DNA from: Sphingobacterium alkalisoli
GTDB lineage: Bacteria; Bacteroidota; Bacteroidia; Sphingobacteriales; Sphingobacteriaceae
Assembly (NCBI RefSeq): GCF_005049105.1
Contig: NZ_SUKA01000009.1
Location: 1-64,000 of the forward strand
Direction of reading: 5' to 3'
Length of the DNA: 64,000 bases
Shown in pieces: positions 23,189-32,424 of this stretch. The translations under genes and the position numbers were made by a program. How positions within the stretch are numbered: the stretch's first letter is position 1; each line of letters starts with the position of its first letter. Below the pieces are notes generated by a model, which saw nothing but the letters and a program-made list of their open reading frames with translations, did no database searches and had not been told where the DNA came from.

Positions 23189-25210
23189 ATGAATAAACAT
23201 ACGCATAGCTTCTTTTACCTGTTAATACTCGGGTTGTCGGGTTCAGCTTTCGGCCAGACGAATATCGACTCCGTAATCCTTGAAATTCAATCCGCTAAAG
23301 TGGACAGCACAAAAATAAAACTATTACATGAGGTTGGCCTGTATTACAAAACCCAAGACCTTAAAAAAGCCGCTGCGTATCTTGACGAAGCCATCGAGTT
23401 GGCAGAAAAGATAAACTGGGACAGGGGGCTAAGTCACGCGCATCTCACCCGTGGAGAGATTTTCAATGAAACCGGGCGGCATGATGAAGCAACCGAAAAC
23501 TACAATCAGGCATTAAAAATCGCTACAAAGCTTGATAACAAACGGCTAATCGCCCAAATATTAAACAACATCGGCACTGTACACGCTCAAAAAACAGAAG
23601 ATGTACAGGCGATGGAGTTTTTCTCTCGCTCGCTACAGATCGCCGAAGAGATAAACGATAAAAGCTTAATTGCCCTAGGCTTTTTGAATCTGGGCATCAT
23701 CAGCTTTAAACAAAATGACTTTAAAAAATCATATGATTATAAATTTAAAGCCCTTAAACTGTATGAAGAGGAGAAAGAGTGGTCTAAAGTAGCAGAAACA
23801 CTAAACGGAATTGGACTTAACTATCAGAGTGAAGGTAATATCCCCGAGGCTGAAAAATACTTATATAAAGCGCTACGGCTTTATGAAAAAGAACAAAATA
23901 AAACAGGTGTTGCGATCTTGTATTCGCAAATTGCAATACTATACGAACCAGATTATCAAAAAATTATTGATTTTCAATTAAAATCGAAGGTGATATGGGA
24001 TGAGATAAACCCTACCCATTTTAATGCCATGGTAAATCTGGGAAATCTTGGTTATACCTACCTAAACCTCTACCTAGCAGGTCCCAAAACAAACCACCCC
24101 AACAATGTAAACCTACAGTATGCCGAACTTTATATCAAAGAGGCTATTCAGTTGGCTAAGGACACCAAAAATAAAGAATTTGAAAGCCATTTCATAGGCA
24201 CACTTGCGGAAGTACAGGAACAGCAGGGTGACTTTAAGAATGCATATTATAATTTCAGGGAATTTCACGACTCCAATGATTCACTCTATTCGCAGGAGAT
24301 AAAGAATAAAATCAGCAATATACAAAGCGAGCGGGAAATTGCCCTACGAGATCAGCAGATCTCTCTGGCAAAATTGCGGCTGAAATCATTTTGGCTATAT
24401 GGCATCATTGCCGGTATTATCTTGATCCTCGTCTTTATGTACTTTTTAAATCGATATCGATTGAACCAGCTTAGATTGAAGAGCGACATCGCAAAAAAAG
24501 AGGCTGACAAGATCCAAGAAACGTTGCTGTTTCAAAACAAAATTACAGAAAGCGAATTAAAAGCCATTCGTTCGCAAATGAATCCACATTTTATTTTCAA
24601 CGTATTGAACAACATCGAATCCTTTATTCTAGACAATGAACCCAAGACAGCGAGTCGATTGATTCAAAAATTTGCTATGCTTAACAGACTCATTCTTGAG
24701 AATTCTACGCGAAGTATGGTAAAGATTGCCCGCGAATGGAAGGCGCTTCAATTATATACCGAGCTAGAAGCCATCCGCTTCAACAACCAATTTTCTTATC
24801 ACTTCGAGGTGGACGAAACCATCGATATGGAAAAGTTGATGATTCCGCCTATGCTAGCGCAGCCGCTTGTCGAAAATGCAATCCACCATGGACTTCGCCA
24901 TGCTACTACCTCAGAAAAGCAGCTCCATGTGAAGCTGATACAGGACGAAATCTATATCAAACTAATCGTAATCGATAATGGTATCGGTCTGCAGCAGGCA
25001 AAAAAACATACTGAACCATCGGATTATAAAGAACAATCGATCGGACTGGAATCGATCAAGGAACGATTGGAAATCTTAAACAGGAATTTTGATGCCGTAA
25101 AATCGAGTTTAGAGGTCAAAGAAAAGGATGTGAGAGAAGGAAAGGGAACTATTTCCCAAATATGGTTCCCGAAAATATCTGCAGAATCGTCTCGTTCGAC
25201 CCTACAATAA
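23189..25210 (+). CDS. TPR-containing LytS-type sensor histidine kinase
   Basis: 673 aa. Signal peptide (1-22, ending SAFGQT), then a periplasmic array of tetratricopeptide repeats (about 40-370: ALKIATKLDNKRLIAQILNNIGTV and similar units every ~40 residues). One transmembrane helix (FWLYGIIAGIILILVFMYFL, ~397-416) and a short coiled coil follow. The His_kinase domain has QMNPHFIFNVLNNIESFI (phospho-His) and an ATPase with PLVENAIHHGL and VIDNGIGL. The kinase class matches LytTR regulators, so its partner is the divergent gene at 22136. TPR sensors of this kind sense through protein contacts; the ligand is unknown. It is followed 266 bases later by a SusC gene on the same strand, so a regulatory link is possible. 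Confidence 0.92.
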   Translation: MNKHTHSFFYLLILGLSGSAFGQTNIDSVILEIQSAKVDSTKIKLLHEVGLYYKTQDLKKAAAYLDEAIELAEKINWDRGLSHAHLTRGEIFNETGRHDEATENYNQALKIATKLDNKRLIAQILNNIGTVHAQKTEDVQAMEFFSRSLQIAEEINDKSLIALGFLNLGIISFKQNDFKKSYDYKFKALKLYEEEKEWSKVAETLNGIGLNYQSEGNIPEAEKYLYKALRLYEKEQNKTGVAILYSQIAILYEPDYQKIIDFQLKSKVIWDEINPTHFNAMVNLGNLGYTYLNLYLAGPKTNHPNNVNLQYAELYIKEAIQLAKDTKNKEFESHFIGTLAEVQEQQGDFKNAYYNFREFHDSNDSLYSQEIKNKISNIQSEREIALRDQQISLAKLRLKSFWLYGIIAGIILILVFMYFLNRYRLNQLRLKSDIAKKEADKIQETLLFQNKITESELKAIRSQMNPHFIFNVLNNIESFILDNEPKTASRLIQKFAMLNRLILENSTRSMVKIAREWKALQLYTELEAIRFNNQFSYHFEVDETIDMEKLMIPPMLAQPLVENAIHHGLRHATTSEKQLHVKLIQDEIYIKLIVIDNGIGLQQAKKHTEPSDYKEQSIGLESIKERLEILNRNFDAVKSSLEVKEKDVREGKGTISQIWFPKISAESSRSTLQ

Positions 25211-25476
25211 ACGACCAGATAGGCACCCTCTAACCACCCACTGAATTGCATATCTACTCTAGTCGGGAAAACACCTATTTCGATTTTTTTTTCTGCAAAG
25301 CGAAAACAAAAAAAAGATTAAGCCGTTATAATGTGATGAATTACGCATTGTAACAAACTTGAAACAAACGAATCGACACAAAAGAAATCAACACTCAACT
25401 GACGCAAATGTTTTATCAAACAGGCGCGCCCCTACCGTATCTTCTTATTTTTTAGCTAAATATCTTTATAATTTAT

Positions 25477-28400
25477 ATGAACTACAGATTTATATCGGCC
25501 TCCCTGCTGTTGCTCGGATATGCTACCTCTCCTTCCCAGGGAGCTCTTTCTGCCACAACAACGCATCTAGCAGCGTCCACGTTCATGGTGAAAAGCGGTT
25601 CTCCTACTGCGATCACAAAACTTGGAGCTCAGGATTCTTCGGAAATTAAAGGCCTAGTGCGAGATTCGCTCGGCAACCTGCTCCCGACCGTAGTGGTCAC
25701 GGAGAAAAACACGACAAATTCGGTTACTTCAAACGAAAACGGTGAATTTGCAATAAAGGCCAATCCGACGGGTACATTGATTTTCGTTAAATCGCCTTTT
25801 GCCCCCAAAGAGGTAAACATAGCCAATCAGAAGACATTAACGGTAACGTTAACACAAACTCCGGATGTTACACCCGAGGAAAAAGCCCGAAAGGCGGATT
25901 CGGTACAGAAGCAAGCGGCAAAGGCGACGGAAATACAACAACCAGATAACAACACCGCTGTCGTAGGAACAACCACACAAGCGGATAGCGCAAGGAGCAC
26001 TATTCCGAAAGTACAGGGGGACAGTAGTACGACCACCGCAGCGCAAGGCCTAGTTAATGGTGTAATCACGAATGAAAGTGGCCCCCTTGCTGGTGCAACG
26101 GTGTCGGTAAAGAACGGCACACAGCAGACGCAGACTGATGAACTGGGAAAATACAGCATCAATGCTGCTCCTACTGCCACACTGGTGTTCAGTATGGTGG
26201 GATATCAAACGATAGAAGAGGTCGTGGGAAGTCGTCAGGCTATCGACATGATAATGACCAATGAGTCGAAAACAATTGCGTCGGTAGATGTGGTGGCTGT
26301 TGGATATGGCACCATGAAACGATCTACCTTGGCGAGTGCCGTATCGAGTATAGGCTCTGATCAGATCGAAAACGAAGTGCTGCCCAGCATTACACAGGCG
26401 ATACAAGGAAAAGCAGGTGGTGTGCAGGTGTCCCAAAAATCGGGGTCGCCAGGTGGCGGGCTTAATATCCGCATACGGGGAACAACCTCCATTAACGCCA
26501 GTTCGGATCCACTCTACGTCGTAGACGGTATTCCGGTAAATAGCACAACCAATTTTACCGGGGGGTCTAATTTTAATTTTGGAGGAGGCACCCAAGGTAT
26601 TAATGTGCTAGCTTCCATCAATCCGTCGGATGTGCAGTCGGTAGAAATACTAAAAGATGCTGCTTCCTCTTCGATATATGGTGCAAGGGCGGCAAATGGC
26701 GTGGTATTAATTACAACAAAAAAGGGACAGGCCAATGTTAACCGGTTTAGTTTCAATATGTACGAAGGGTATTCGGAAGTTCCGAAAAACAGGTACTACA
26801 AGATGATGAATACCGAGCAGTACCAAGATTACATGCGGGATTTTTATAAGTATACTGAGCCTAATGCGGATGGAGAAAGACCTATACCAGAAAGCATACT
26901 GGCTAATCCAGGGATCAATACGGACTGGCAAGACGCAATATTTCGTACCGCAGCCACCCGGAGCTATGAACTATCGGCTAGTGGCGGGGGCGATAAAACT
27001 CAATACTATACCTCAGTAGGATACATGAAACAGGGAGGTGTGCTGTTGAATTCAAATTTTAGTAGACTCAGCGGACGAATCAATTTGGATCATCAGCAAA
27101 ATGAAAAATTACGTTTTAGCACATCGGTTAACCTAACACGCGCACTTAACGATCGGGTACAGGAAGAAAACTCGAAAGAGGGCGCAACGAAAAATGGCTA
27201 TGTGACGCCGCCGAACCTCTCGATCTACGATGCGAACGGCAACTATAATTATGACCTGGTCAGCAACAGCCGGGAGAATCCCATTGCGATGCTACGCCTC
27301 CCAACCAACAATGCGGAAACCTTTCGGGTACTAGCTAATGTGAGTGCGGAATACAGTATCCTTGAATCGCTCCGCTTAAAAACAGCATTTGGAACGGATA
27401 TCAGCTTTATTGACGAAACTTTCTTCATGCCACCTAATGGTCTGCGCTCATTTGAAAGTCAAGGGGGTATCGGTGCAAGAAGGAATACACGCGATCAATT
27501 ATGGATCAATGAAACTACACTAACTTATGATCAGGTGTGGGGAGACCACCATATTAATGCGCTGGGTGGGGTATCGGTACAGGAGTCACGACTTGAGTTC
27601 GTAGATGCACAGCGCTCCAACTTTCCGTCGAATGATATCGGTTACATCTCGGCGGGAGGAGTTATTTCCGGCGCCAATTCCTTTCCAGAAGAGTGGGCTA
27701 TTGCCTCTGGATTTGCACGGGTAAACTACGACTATATGAGCAAATACATCGTAACGGCGAATCTTCGGTCCGACGGGTCGTCTCGTTTTGGCGCAGATAA
27801 TAGATGGGCAACGTTTCCTTCTTTCGCAGCAGCCTGGCGTGTATCTGAAGAGTCGTTTTTACAAGGCTCCAAGGTATTTAGTGATCTTAAAGTTCGCGCC
27901 AGTTGGGGGATTACGGGTAACCAGAATATCGGAAACTATGCCAGCTACTCCTTATACTCTGGTGGACAAAATTATCTAGGGCTTCCAGGATTCGTACCTA
28001 ATGTACTAGGAGATAAGGATCTAAAATGGGAAACAACGCGCCAACTTGACATTGGTATAGACCTTGGCCTATTTGACAATCGAATATCCTTGCTAGCGGA
28101 TTACTATGTAAAAAACACGTCAGACCTATTACTCGGCGTACCGGTACTTACAAATTCAGGGTATGAAAACCGTTTTACCAACTCAGGAGATATTGAAAAT
28201 AAGGGATTTGAATTTGAATTGACCACCCGCAATCTGGTAGGGGAATTCAAATGGACTACCTCGCTGAACATGACTTTTAACCGAAACAAGGTGACCGCAC
28301 TACCAGAGGGGGTAACGCGTATTCGTGGTGGTGTAGGTGAACTGAACATCGCAGAGGTGGGACGGCCATTGGGTACGTTCTTTGGATGGAAAATGATTGG

Positions 28401-29010
28401 CGTGAATCCTGAAACAGGTATCATTGACTTCCTAGGAAAGGATGGACAGCCGACCACCCCTACACAGGATGAAGATCGCACCATAATTGGCGACCCTAAT
28501 CCCGACTTCTTTGGAGGGATAACCAACACCTTCCAATATAAAAACATTGATCTGAGCATCATGGGGCAATTTACATACGGTAATGACCTGTTTAATTATA
28601 ATCTTGCGACCGGTCTGGGGGGATCAAACCCGAGTAGTAATGGCTTTATAGACTGGGTAGATCGCTGGAGACAGCCCGGCGATATTACGGATGTACCACG
28701 CCCAACGCCGGCTAGCCTCGACAATTCTGCCATTTCGGATCGCTTTGTGCAGGATGGTTCTTTCTTCCGTCTACGCAATATCACATTGGGCTATACGCTG
28801 CCCACTGTTGTAACTGATAAAATCCGCGTACAGAAGCTTCGTTGGTATTTTACGGTCCAGAACGCTTTTGTTTTTACGAAATACCGGGGATATGATCCAG
28901 AGGTAAGCTCCAGTCACGGGGGCGCTAATACAGGGCTGATCTATGGCTACGATTACGGTAGTTATCCGCAGCCCCGGATCTTCACAACAGGTATCAATCT
29001 TACATTTTAA
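25477..29010 (+). CDS. SusC/RagA outer-membrane transporter with doubled N-terminal domain
   Basis: TonB-linked nutrient importer of 1177 aa. After the signal (to about 23) there is not one but two carboxypeptidase-regulatory-like Ig folds: IKGLVRDSLGNLLPTVVVTEK (~57-130) and VNGVITNESGPLAGATVSVKNG (~192-272). They are joined by a ~60-residue Ala/Thr/Gln/Ser-rich disordered linker (TPEEKARKADSVQKQAAKA...). Then comes the plug (VGYGTMKRSTLASAV, IRIRGTTSINASSDPLYVVDGIPV, YGARAANGVVLITTKKG) and the 22-strand barrel ending in Phe. It lacks the STN domain used in FecR signalling, and no sigma/anti-sigma pair is adjacent, so it is not of the trans-envelope-signalling class. It pairs with the SusD at 29213. 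The substrate is unknown. Confidence 0.93.
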   Translation: MNYRFISASLLLLGYATSPSQGALSATTTHLAASTFMVKSGSPTAITKLGAQDSSEIKGLVRDSLGNLLPTVVVTEKNTTNSVTSNENGEFAIKANPTGTLIFVKSPFAPKEVNIANQKTLTVTLTQTPDVTPEEKARKADSVQKQAAKATEIQQPDNNTAVVGTTTQADSARSTIPKVQGDSSTTTAAQGLVNGVITNESGPLAGATVSVKNGTQQTQTDELGKYSINAAPTATLVFSMVGYQTIEEVVGSRQAIDMIMTNESKTIASVDVVAVGYGTMKRSTLASAVSSIGSDQIENEVLPSITQAIQGKAGGVQVSQKSGSPGGGLNIRIRGTTSINASSDPLYVVDGIPVNSTTNFTGGSNFNFGGGTQGINVLASINPSDVQSVEILKDAASSSIYGARAANGVVLITTKKGQANVNRFSFNMYEGYSEVPKNRYYKMMNTEQYQDYMRDFYKYTEPNADGERPIPESILANPGINTDWQDAIFRTAATRSYELSASGGGDKTQYYTSVGYMKQGGVLLNSNFSRLSGRINLDHQQNEKLRFSTSVNLTRALNDRVQEENSKEGATKNGYVTPPNLSIYDANGNYNYDLVSNSRENPIAMLRLPTNNAETFRVLANVSAEYSILESLRLKTAFGTDISFIDETFFMPPNGLRSFESQGGIGARRNTRDQLWINETTLTYDQVWGDHHINALGGVSVQESRLEFVDAQRSNFPSNDIGYISAGGVISGANSFPEEWAIASGFARVNYDYMSKYIVTANLRSDGSSRFGADNRWATFPSFAAAWRVSEESFLQGSKVFSDLKVRASWGITGNQNIGNYASYSLYSGGQNYLGLPGFVPNVLGDKDLKWETTRQLDIGIDLGLFDNRISLLADYYVKNTSDLLLGVPVLTNSGYENRFTNSGDIENKGFEFELTTRNLVGEFKWTTSLNMTFNRNKVTALPEGVTRIRGGVGELNIAEVGRPLGTFFGWKMIGVNPETGIIDFLGKDGQPTTPTQDEDRTIIGDPNPDFFGGITNTFQYKNIDLSIMGQFTYGNDLFNYNLATGLGGSNPSSNGFIDWVDRWRQPGDITDVPRPTPASLDNSAISDRFVQDGSFFRLRNITLGYTLPTVVTDKIRVQKLRWYFTVQNAFVFTKYRGYDPEVSSSHGGANTGLIYGYDYGSYPQPRIFTTGINLTF

Positions 29011-29068
29011 CGTGCTATAGGGATACGAATGAAACCATCATGATTTATTCAATCACAAGGAAATGAAT

Positions 29069-29090
29069 AAACCGAGCTTGCGAGTTCTTG
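29069..29090. repeat. Right-end fragment of the dispersed repeat (opposite orientation), a
   Basis: AAACCGAGCTTGCGAGTTCTTG, matching the reverse complement of the GAGCTCGCAAGCTCGGTTT end of copy 1. It lies in the 202-base gap between susC and susD. Confidence 0.55.
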
Positions 29091-29147
29091 AACACATAAT
29101 TAACAAATACTTGTGAAAAATCTGATAGCTTCATCACATTTAAAAAA

Positions 29148-29170
29148 CAAACCGAGTGTAACGAGTTCAT
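29148..29170. repeat. Right-end fragment of the dispersed repeat (opposite orientation), b
   Basis: AAACCGAGTGTAACGAGTTCATT, a second, more diverged fragment 79 bases further on in the same susC-susD gap. Confidence 0.5.
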
Positions 29171-29212
29171 TTATGCCATTGAAAACTTATACTCATAAAT
29201 AATTATATACGG

Positions 29213-30583
29213 ATGAAAAAAACAGCATATATATTACTATTAGGGACTGCCCTTACGTTCGGATTCACTTCCTGCGAGAAATTTTTGGATCGGGAGCCAC
29301 TAAGTCAAGTGACAAAAGATAGCTATTTTAACTCGGAGACAAATGCCAACGCTGCCGTGGTAGGCATGTACCGCACGATGTTAAGTTCATTTGGATATGG
29401 GCAATCGATGATCATTGTACCCGAATTTTCGGCACAGCATGTTTCACATAGTGGTCAATTTGCGGAGTACGAAAATTTTGCCACTTATAATGTGCAAACT
29501 ATTAATCCATGGACGGCAAACATGTGGAAAAGTATCTACCTGACCATTAATGCGGCGAATAATATTATCGCAGGTGTCACAGAGATGGATGACGCCATTA
29601 TATCGGAAGAAAATAAAAATAAGTTTGTAGGCGAGGCTAAATTCGTCCGCGCGCTGGAATACTTTTTCCTGGTTCGTGCCTTTGGACGCGTGCCGCTTGA
29701 GACAATGCCGACCGAAGAAGGTGACGACCTAGCGACCCCGCAAGCAACAGTAGAAGAAATCTATACGCAGATTATAACAGATCTGACAGATGCTGTTTCA
29801 TTGTTGACTGATGGATCGGGAGACGTGTCTACGGCAAAAGGCCGTGCTTCGCAGCTTGCCGCTAAGGCCCTATTAGCGAAGGTTTACTTATACGAGGCTT
29901 CCTTTAGCAATGATTATAGCCAAGCTGCTACGCTGGCGAAAGAAGTAATCGACGACGAAAGATTCAGCCTTGTGCAGGATTATGGCAGCATTTGGGGGGC
30001 AGAAAACACGGCCGAAGCGATTTTTGAATTGCAGTTTGACGAACAGGTTACAAACGCATTGGCGGCCGTAGGAAATGACAATGCCAGTATGTTATTTTTC
30101 GCAAAGGGAACCATACCTTTCGAACTGTATGAGGAGACAGACAAGCGGCGGGATGTAACGGTTAAGCTTGGATCGAGTGATCGCTATTACATCGGAAAAT
30201 TACCAAATAATGCCCCGGCTACACAAAATGTGCCGCTGATAAGGCTGGCGGAAGTGTATCTTATCCATGCGGAAGCACAGGCGCGTATGGACAATGCCGT
30301 GAGTATGGCTTCATACGCCTCACTGGAAAAGGTGCAGGCGCGTGCCGGTGTCGTAAAAGCGATCGAAACCTACGTAAACCTTGACGCATATATTCGTGCA
30401 ATACAGGAAGAAAAGGAACGGGAGCTATTATTTGAAGGTGAGACTTGGTTCGACTATTGCCGTACCGGTCTAGCGCTGGAAAAATACGAGGGTTTGGAGA
30501 GCGCTGATTATTTCCTTTATCCTATCCCCGAAAGTCAAAGGGGATTAAATCCATCGTTGGATCAAAACGACGGATATAATTAA
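29213..30583 (+). CDS. SusD/RagB-family nutrient-binding lipoprotein
   Basis: Surface lipoprotein of 456 aa that caps the SusC channel. Lipobox FGFTSC (Cys21), then EKFLDREPLSQVTKDSYF, the typical SusD opening. TPR-like helices form the core (AKFVRALEYFFLVRAFGRVPL) and the end is the usual EKERELLFEGETWFDYCRTG and YPIPESQRGLNPSLDQNDGY. It is separated from its SusC by an unusually long 202-base gap holding two repeat fragments, so translation of the two is not tightly coupled. A terminator follows at 30595. The ligand cannot be read from sequence. Confidence 0.95.
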   Translation: MKKTAYILLLGTALTFGFTSCEKFLDREPLSQVTKDSYFNSETNANAAVVGMYRTMLSSFGYGQSMIIVPEFSAQHVSHSGQFAEYENFATYNVQTINPWTANMWKSIYLTINAANNIIAGVTEMDDAIISEENKNKFVGEAKFVRALEYFFLVRAFGRVPLETMPTEEGDDLATPQATVEEIYTQIITDLTDAVSLLTDGSGDVSTAKGRASQLAAKALLAKVYLYEASFSNDYSQAATLAKEVIDDERFSLVQDYGSIWGAENTAEAIFELQFDEQVTNALAAVGNDNASMLFFAKGTIPFELYEETDKRRDVTVKLGSSDRYYIGKLPNNAPATQNVPLIRLAEVYLIHAEAQARMDNAVSMASYASLEKVQARAGVVKAIETYVNLDAYIRAIQEEKERELLFEGETWFDYCRTGLALEKYEGLESADYFLYPIPESQRGLNPSLDQNDGYN

Positions 30584-31037
30584 TATATAAACGAAGAGAT
30601 CCTGAGGCGCGGAGCTTCAGGATCTCTCTTATATGAATCATATAGGTTAGCAAACAGGATTTTTTAATCCTGCTTACTTAACGTGCTGTACTTGTACTAT
30701 CTTTCCAGTTGCCCGATAATCCTACAAAGTGGATCAAGCCTAAAACCGTACTTCTACGTAGGATGTAGTTACGAATAAAACGATAGCAATAAAAAATAAA
30801 AATAAGAACATAAAAAGTGGTGATTTTCTCAAAAAGTCAAATTTCATTACAGACGTTACTCGTTTCATAGCTGCTCTAGTATATTATATTAATTTCGTGA
30901 CACTAAACAAAAATTGATCCAAAAGCGTCTCACTTTCATCCAAAACAGCTAATTAATTGTTTTTTATCACTAAAAAGCTATAAACAAGTAACTTACACTT
31001 TATTAACTAACTTGTAAATCATCTTATATATATGTTA
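30584..31037. other. Convergent gap with terminators
   Basis: Between convergent SusD genes. It holds the terminator at 30595-30627 and a second perfect hairpin CAGGATT-TTTT-AATCCTG (30655-30672). The remaining 360 bases are AT-rich with no supportable gene. Confidence 0.6.
30595..30627 (+). terminator. Intrinsic terminator of the susCD operon
   Basis: AGAGATCCTGA...TCAGGATCTCT, an 11-bp outer stem extended by GGC/GCT around a GCGGA loop, 12 bases after the stop codon. The core TGA(G)GCG-GGAGCTTCA resembles the loop region of the small RNA A/B hairpins (TGAAGCGGGGAGCTTCA). Confidence 0.75.
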
Positions 31038-32405
31038 CTAACGTTCGTTTTGCTTCATTCCGGTTACATTAATCACCGATTGTGGAATCGGAAATACGTA
31101 ACGCGGATCGTTTGGCTGCAAGCTATAGTTCGTTCCGAGGACAGTACGCTCCAACGTAACGGCAAAGCGCGGATCGTGCTGAACACGCTTAAGGTCAAAC
31201 CATCTTCGGTTCCGTCCGACCAGTTGCTTACGTCTTTCTAATAGGACACGCTTTATGATCGCTGTCTCATCCGACGATGCAAACGGCACATAGGTATTGG
31301 TTTCAAAACGAGTCTCCAACATCGTATTAAGATACCGACAGGCTTGCACATAACCTCCCGTACGGGCGTAGGTCTCGGCAGCAATGAGGTACAGTTCGTC
31401 GGTCGCTAAACCTGTAAACCGGTTCCAAGAGCCGCTATAGGTATTGCTAAAATTCTCACTTGTTGTACCATCTGATCCGGTTTGAATGGTAAAGTACAAG
31501 CTTTTACGCAAGTCGCTATCGGTATAGCTGTCGTAAAATGACTTTGCTACTCGGTAAGTAAAGTTAAAGCTGTATCCAAAATTAGGTACCGTTGCAAAAT
31601 ACACGGTCTCTACATTTAGCTCCGGGAAGACAGGCCAACCCTCGGGATCTAGTTCATTATAATCCATCAAATCGGGCTGTATCGCAAGCGCTGCCAACGC
31701 ATTTTCTAAGGCTTGCTCGTAATCACTCATATCGAGATAGATACGTGCCAACATGCCGTATGCCGCGACTTGGGATGCGCGGGTGGCTACGGTAGCTTTC
31801 CGAGGCAACAACGGGATAGCTGTGTGTAAGTCATCTAAGATCTGTTGATAGGTTTCCGCCAAACTCGGGCGGACAGACCGTACGAAGACATCGGATGCAA
31901 GACGAATAGGGATACCTAAGTCGGTATCCGCAGTAGCGGGGTTATAATTTTTAGCATACAAGTTAGCTACCTCAAAGTGTGCTATCGCCCGTTGAAAAAG
32001 TGCTTCACCTTCTATTGTACTCCGCATCAATGGCGTACCCGTATCGGTTTTGAGAAGTCCCTCTAGAATCACATTAACAGTGTGGATTCGCGAAAAGGGC
32101 GTATTCCAATCGACCGCTTGATCCTGCGGCATATATATATTTCGGTTCCATACATAGGTGTTACGCTCGAAGGGACTGCCAATACTTTGATATTGGGCAT
32201 CGTTGAAATAAATATCGTCTGCTGCAAGCTCCCCAAGGCTCCCCGTAAAGTTCATAAATTGCACATGATCCAGCAAACTACGAAAGTCTTCTACTGTGGT
32301 AGGGATAAGCTGTCCTTTGGGTTGGATATCTACAAATTTCTCACACCCGCTAAGTATAAGGGTGATTAGCAAAGCTACGCTATATTTCTTAATCAATAGT
32401 TTCAT
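31038..32405 (-). CDS. SusD/RagB-family lipoprotein
   Basis: 455 aa, lipobox LILSGC (Cys21), then EKFVDIQPKGQLIPTTVEDFRSLLDH. Central helices have EGEALFQRAIAHFEVANLYAKNYNP and the end has LLERRKQLVGRNRRWFDLKRV followed by YVFPIPQSVI, all as in the SusD/RagB (SusD-like_3) group. Starts 19 bases after the SusC gene and is the last gene of the sigma/FecR/SusC/SusD unit on this strand. The ligand is unknown; no glycosidase is adjacent, so the substrate could also be a peptide or glycopeptide. Confidence 0.94.
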   Translation of the reverse strand: MKLLIKKYSVALLITLILSGCEKFVDIQPKGQLIPTTVEDFRSLLDHVQFMNFTGSLGELAADDIYFNDAQYQSIGSPFERNTYVWNRNIYMPQDQAVDWNTPFSRIHTVNVILEGLLKTDTGTPLMRSTIEGEALFQRAIAHFEVANLYAKNYNPATADTDLGIPIRLASDVFVRSVRPSLAETYQQILDDLHTAIPLLPRKATVATRASQVAAYGMLARIYLDMSDYEQALENALAALAIQPDLMDYNELDPEGWPVFPELNVETVYFATVPNFGYSFNFTYRVAKSFYDSYTDSDLRKSLYFTIQTGSDGTTSENFSNTYSGSWNRFTGLATDELYLIAAETYARTGGYVQACRYLNTMLETRFETNTYVPFASSDETAIIKRVLLERRKQLVGRNRRWFDLKRVQHDPRFAVTLERTVLGTNYSLQPNDPRYVFPIPQSVINVTGMKQNER

Positions 32406-32424
32406 TACTCGTGTGTATTATGTG

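Noticed and set aside
26050..26595. 181-residue minus-strand ORF inside susC
   Set aside because: Shadow of the SusC reading frame; composition and position give no support for an antisense gene.
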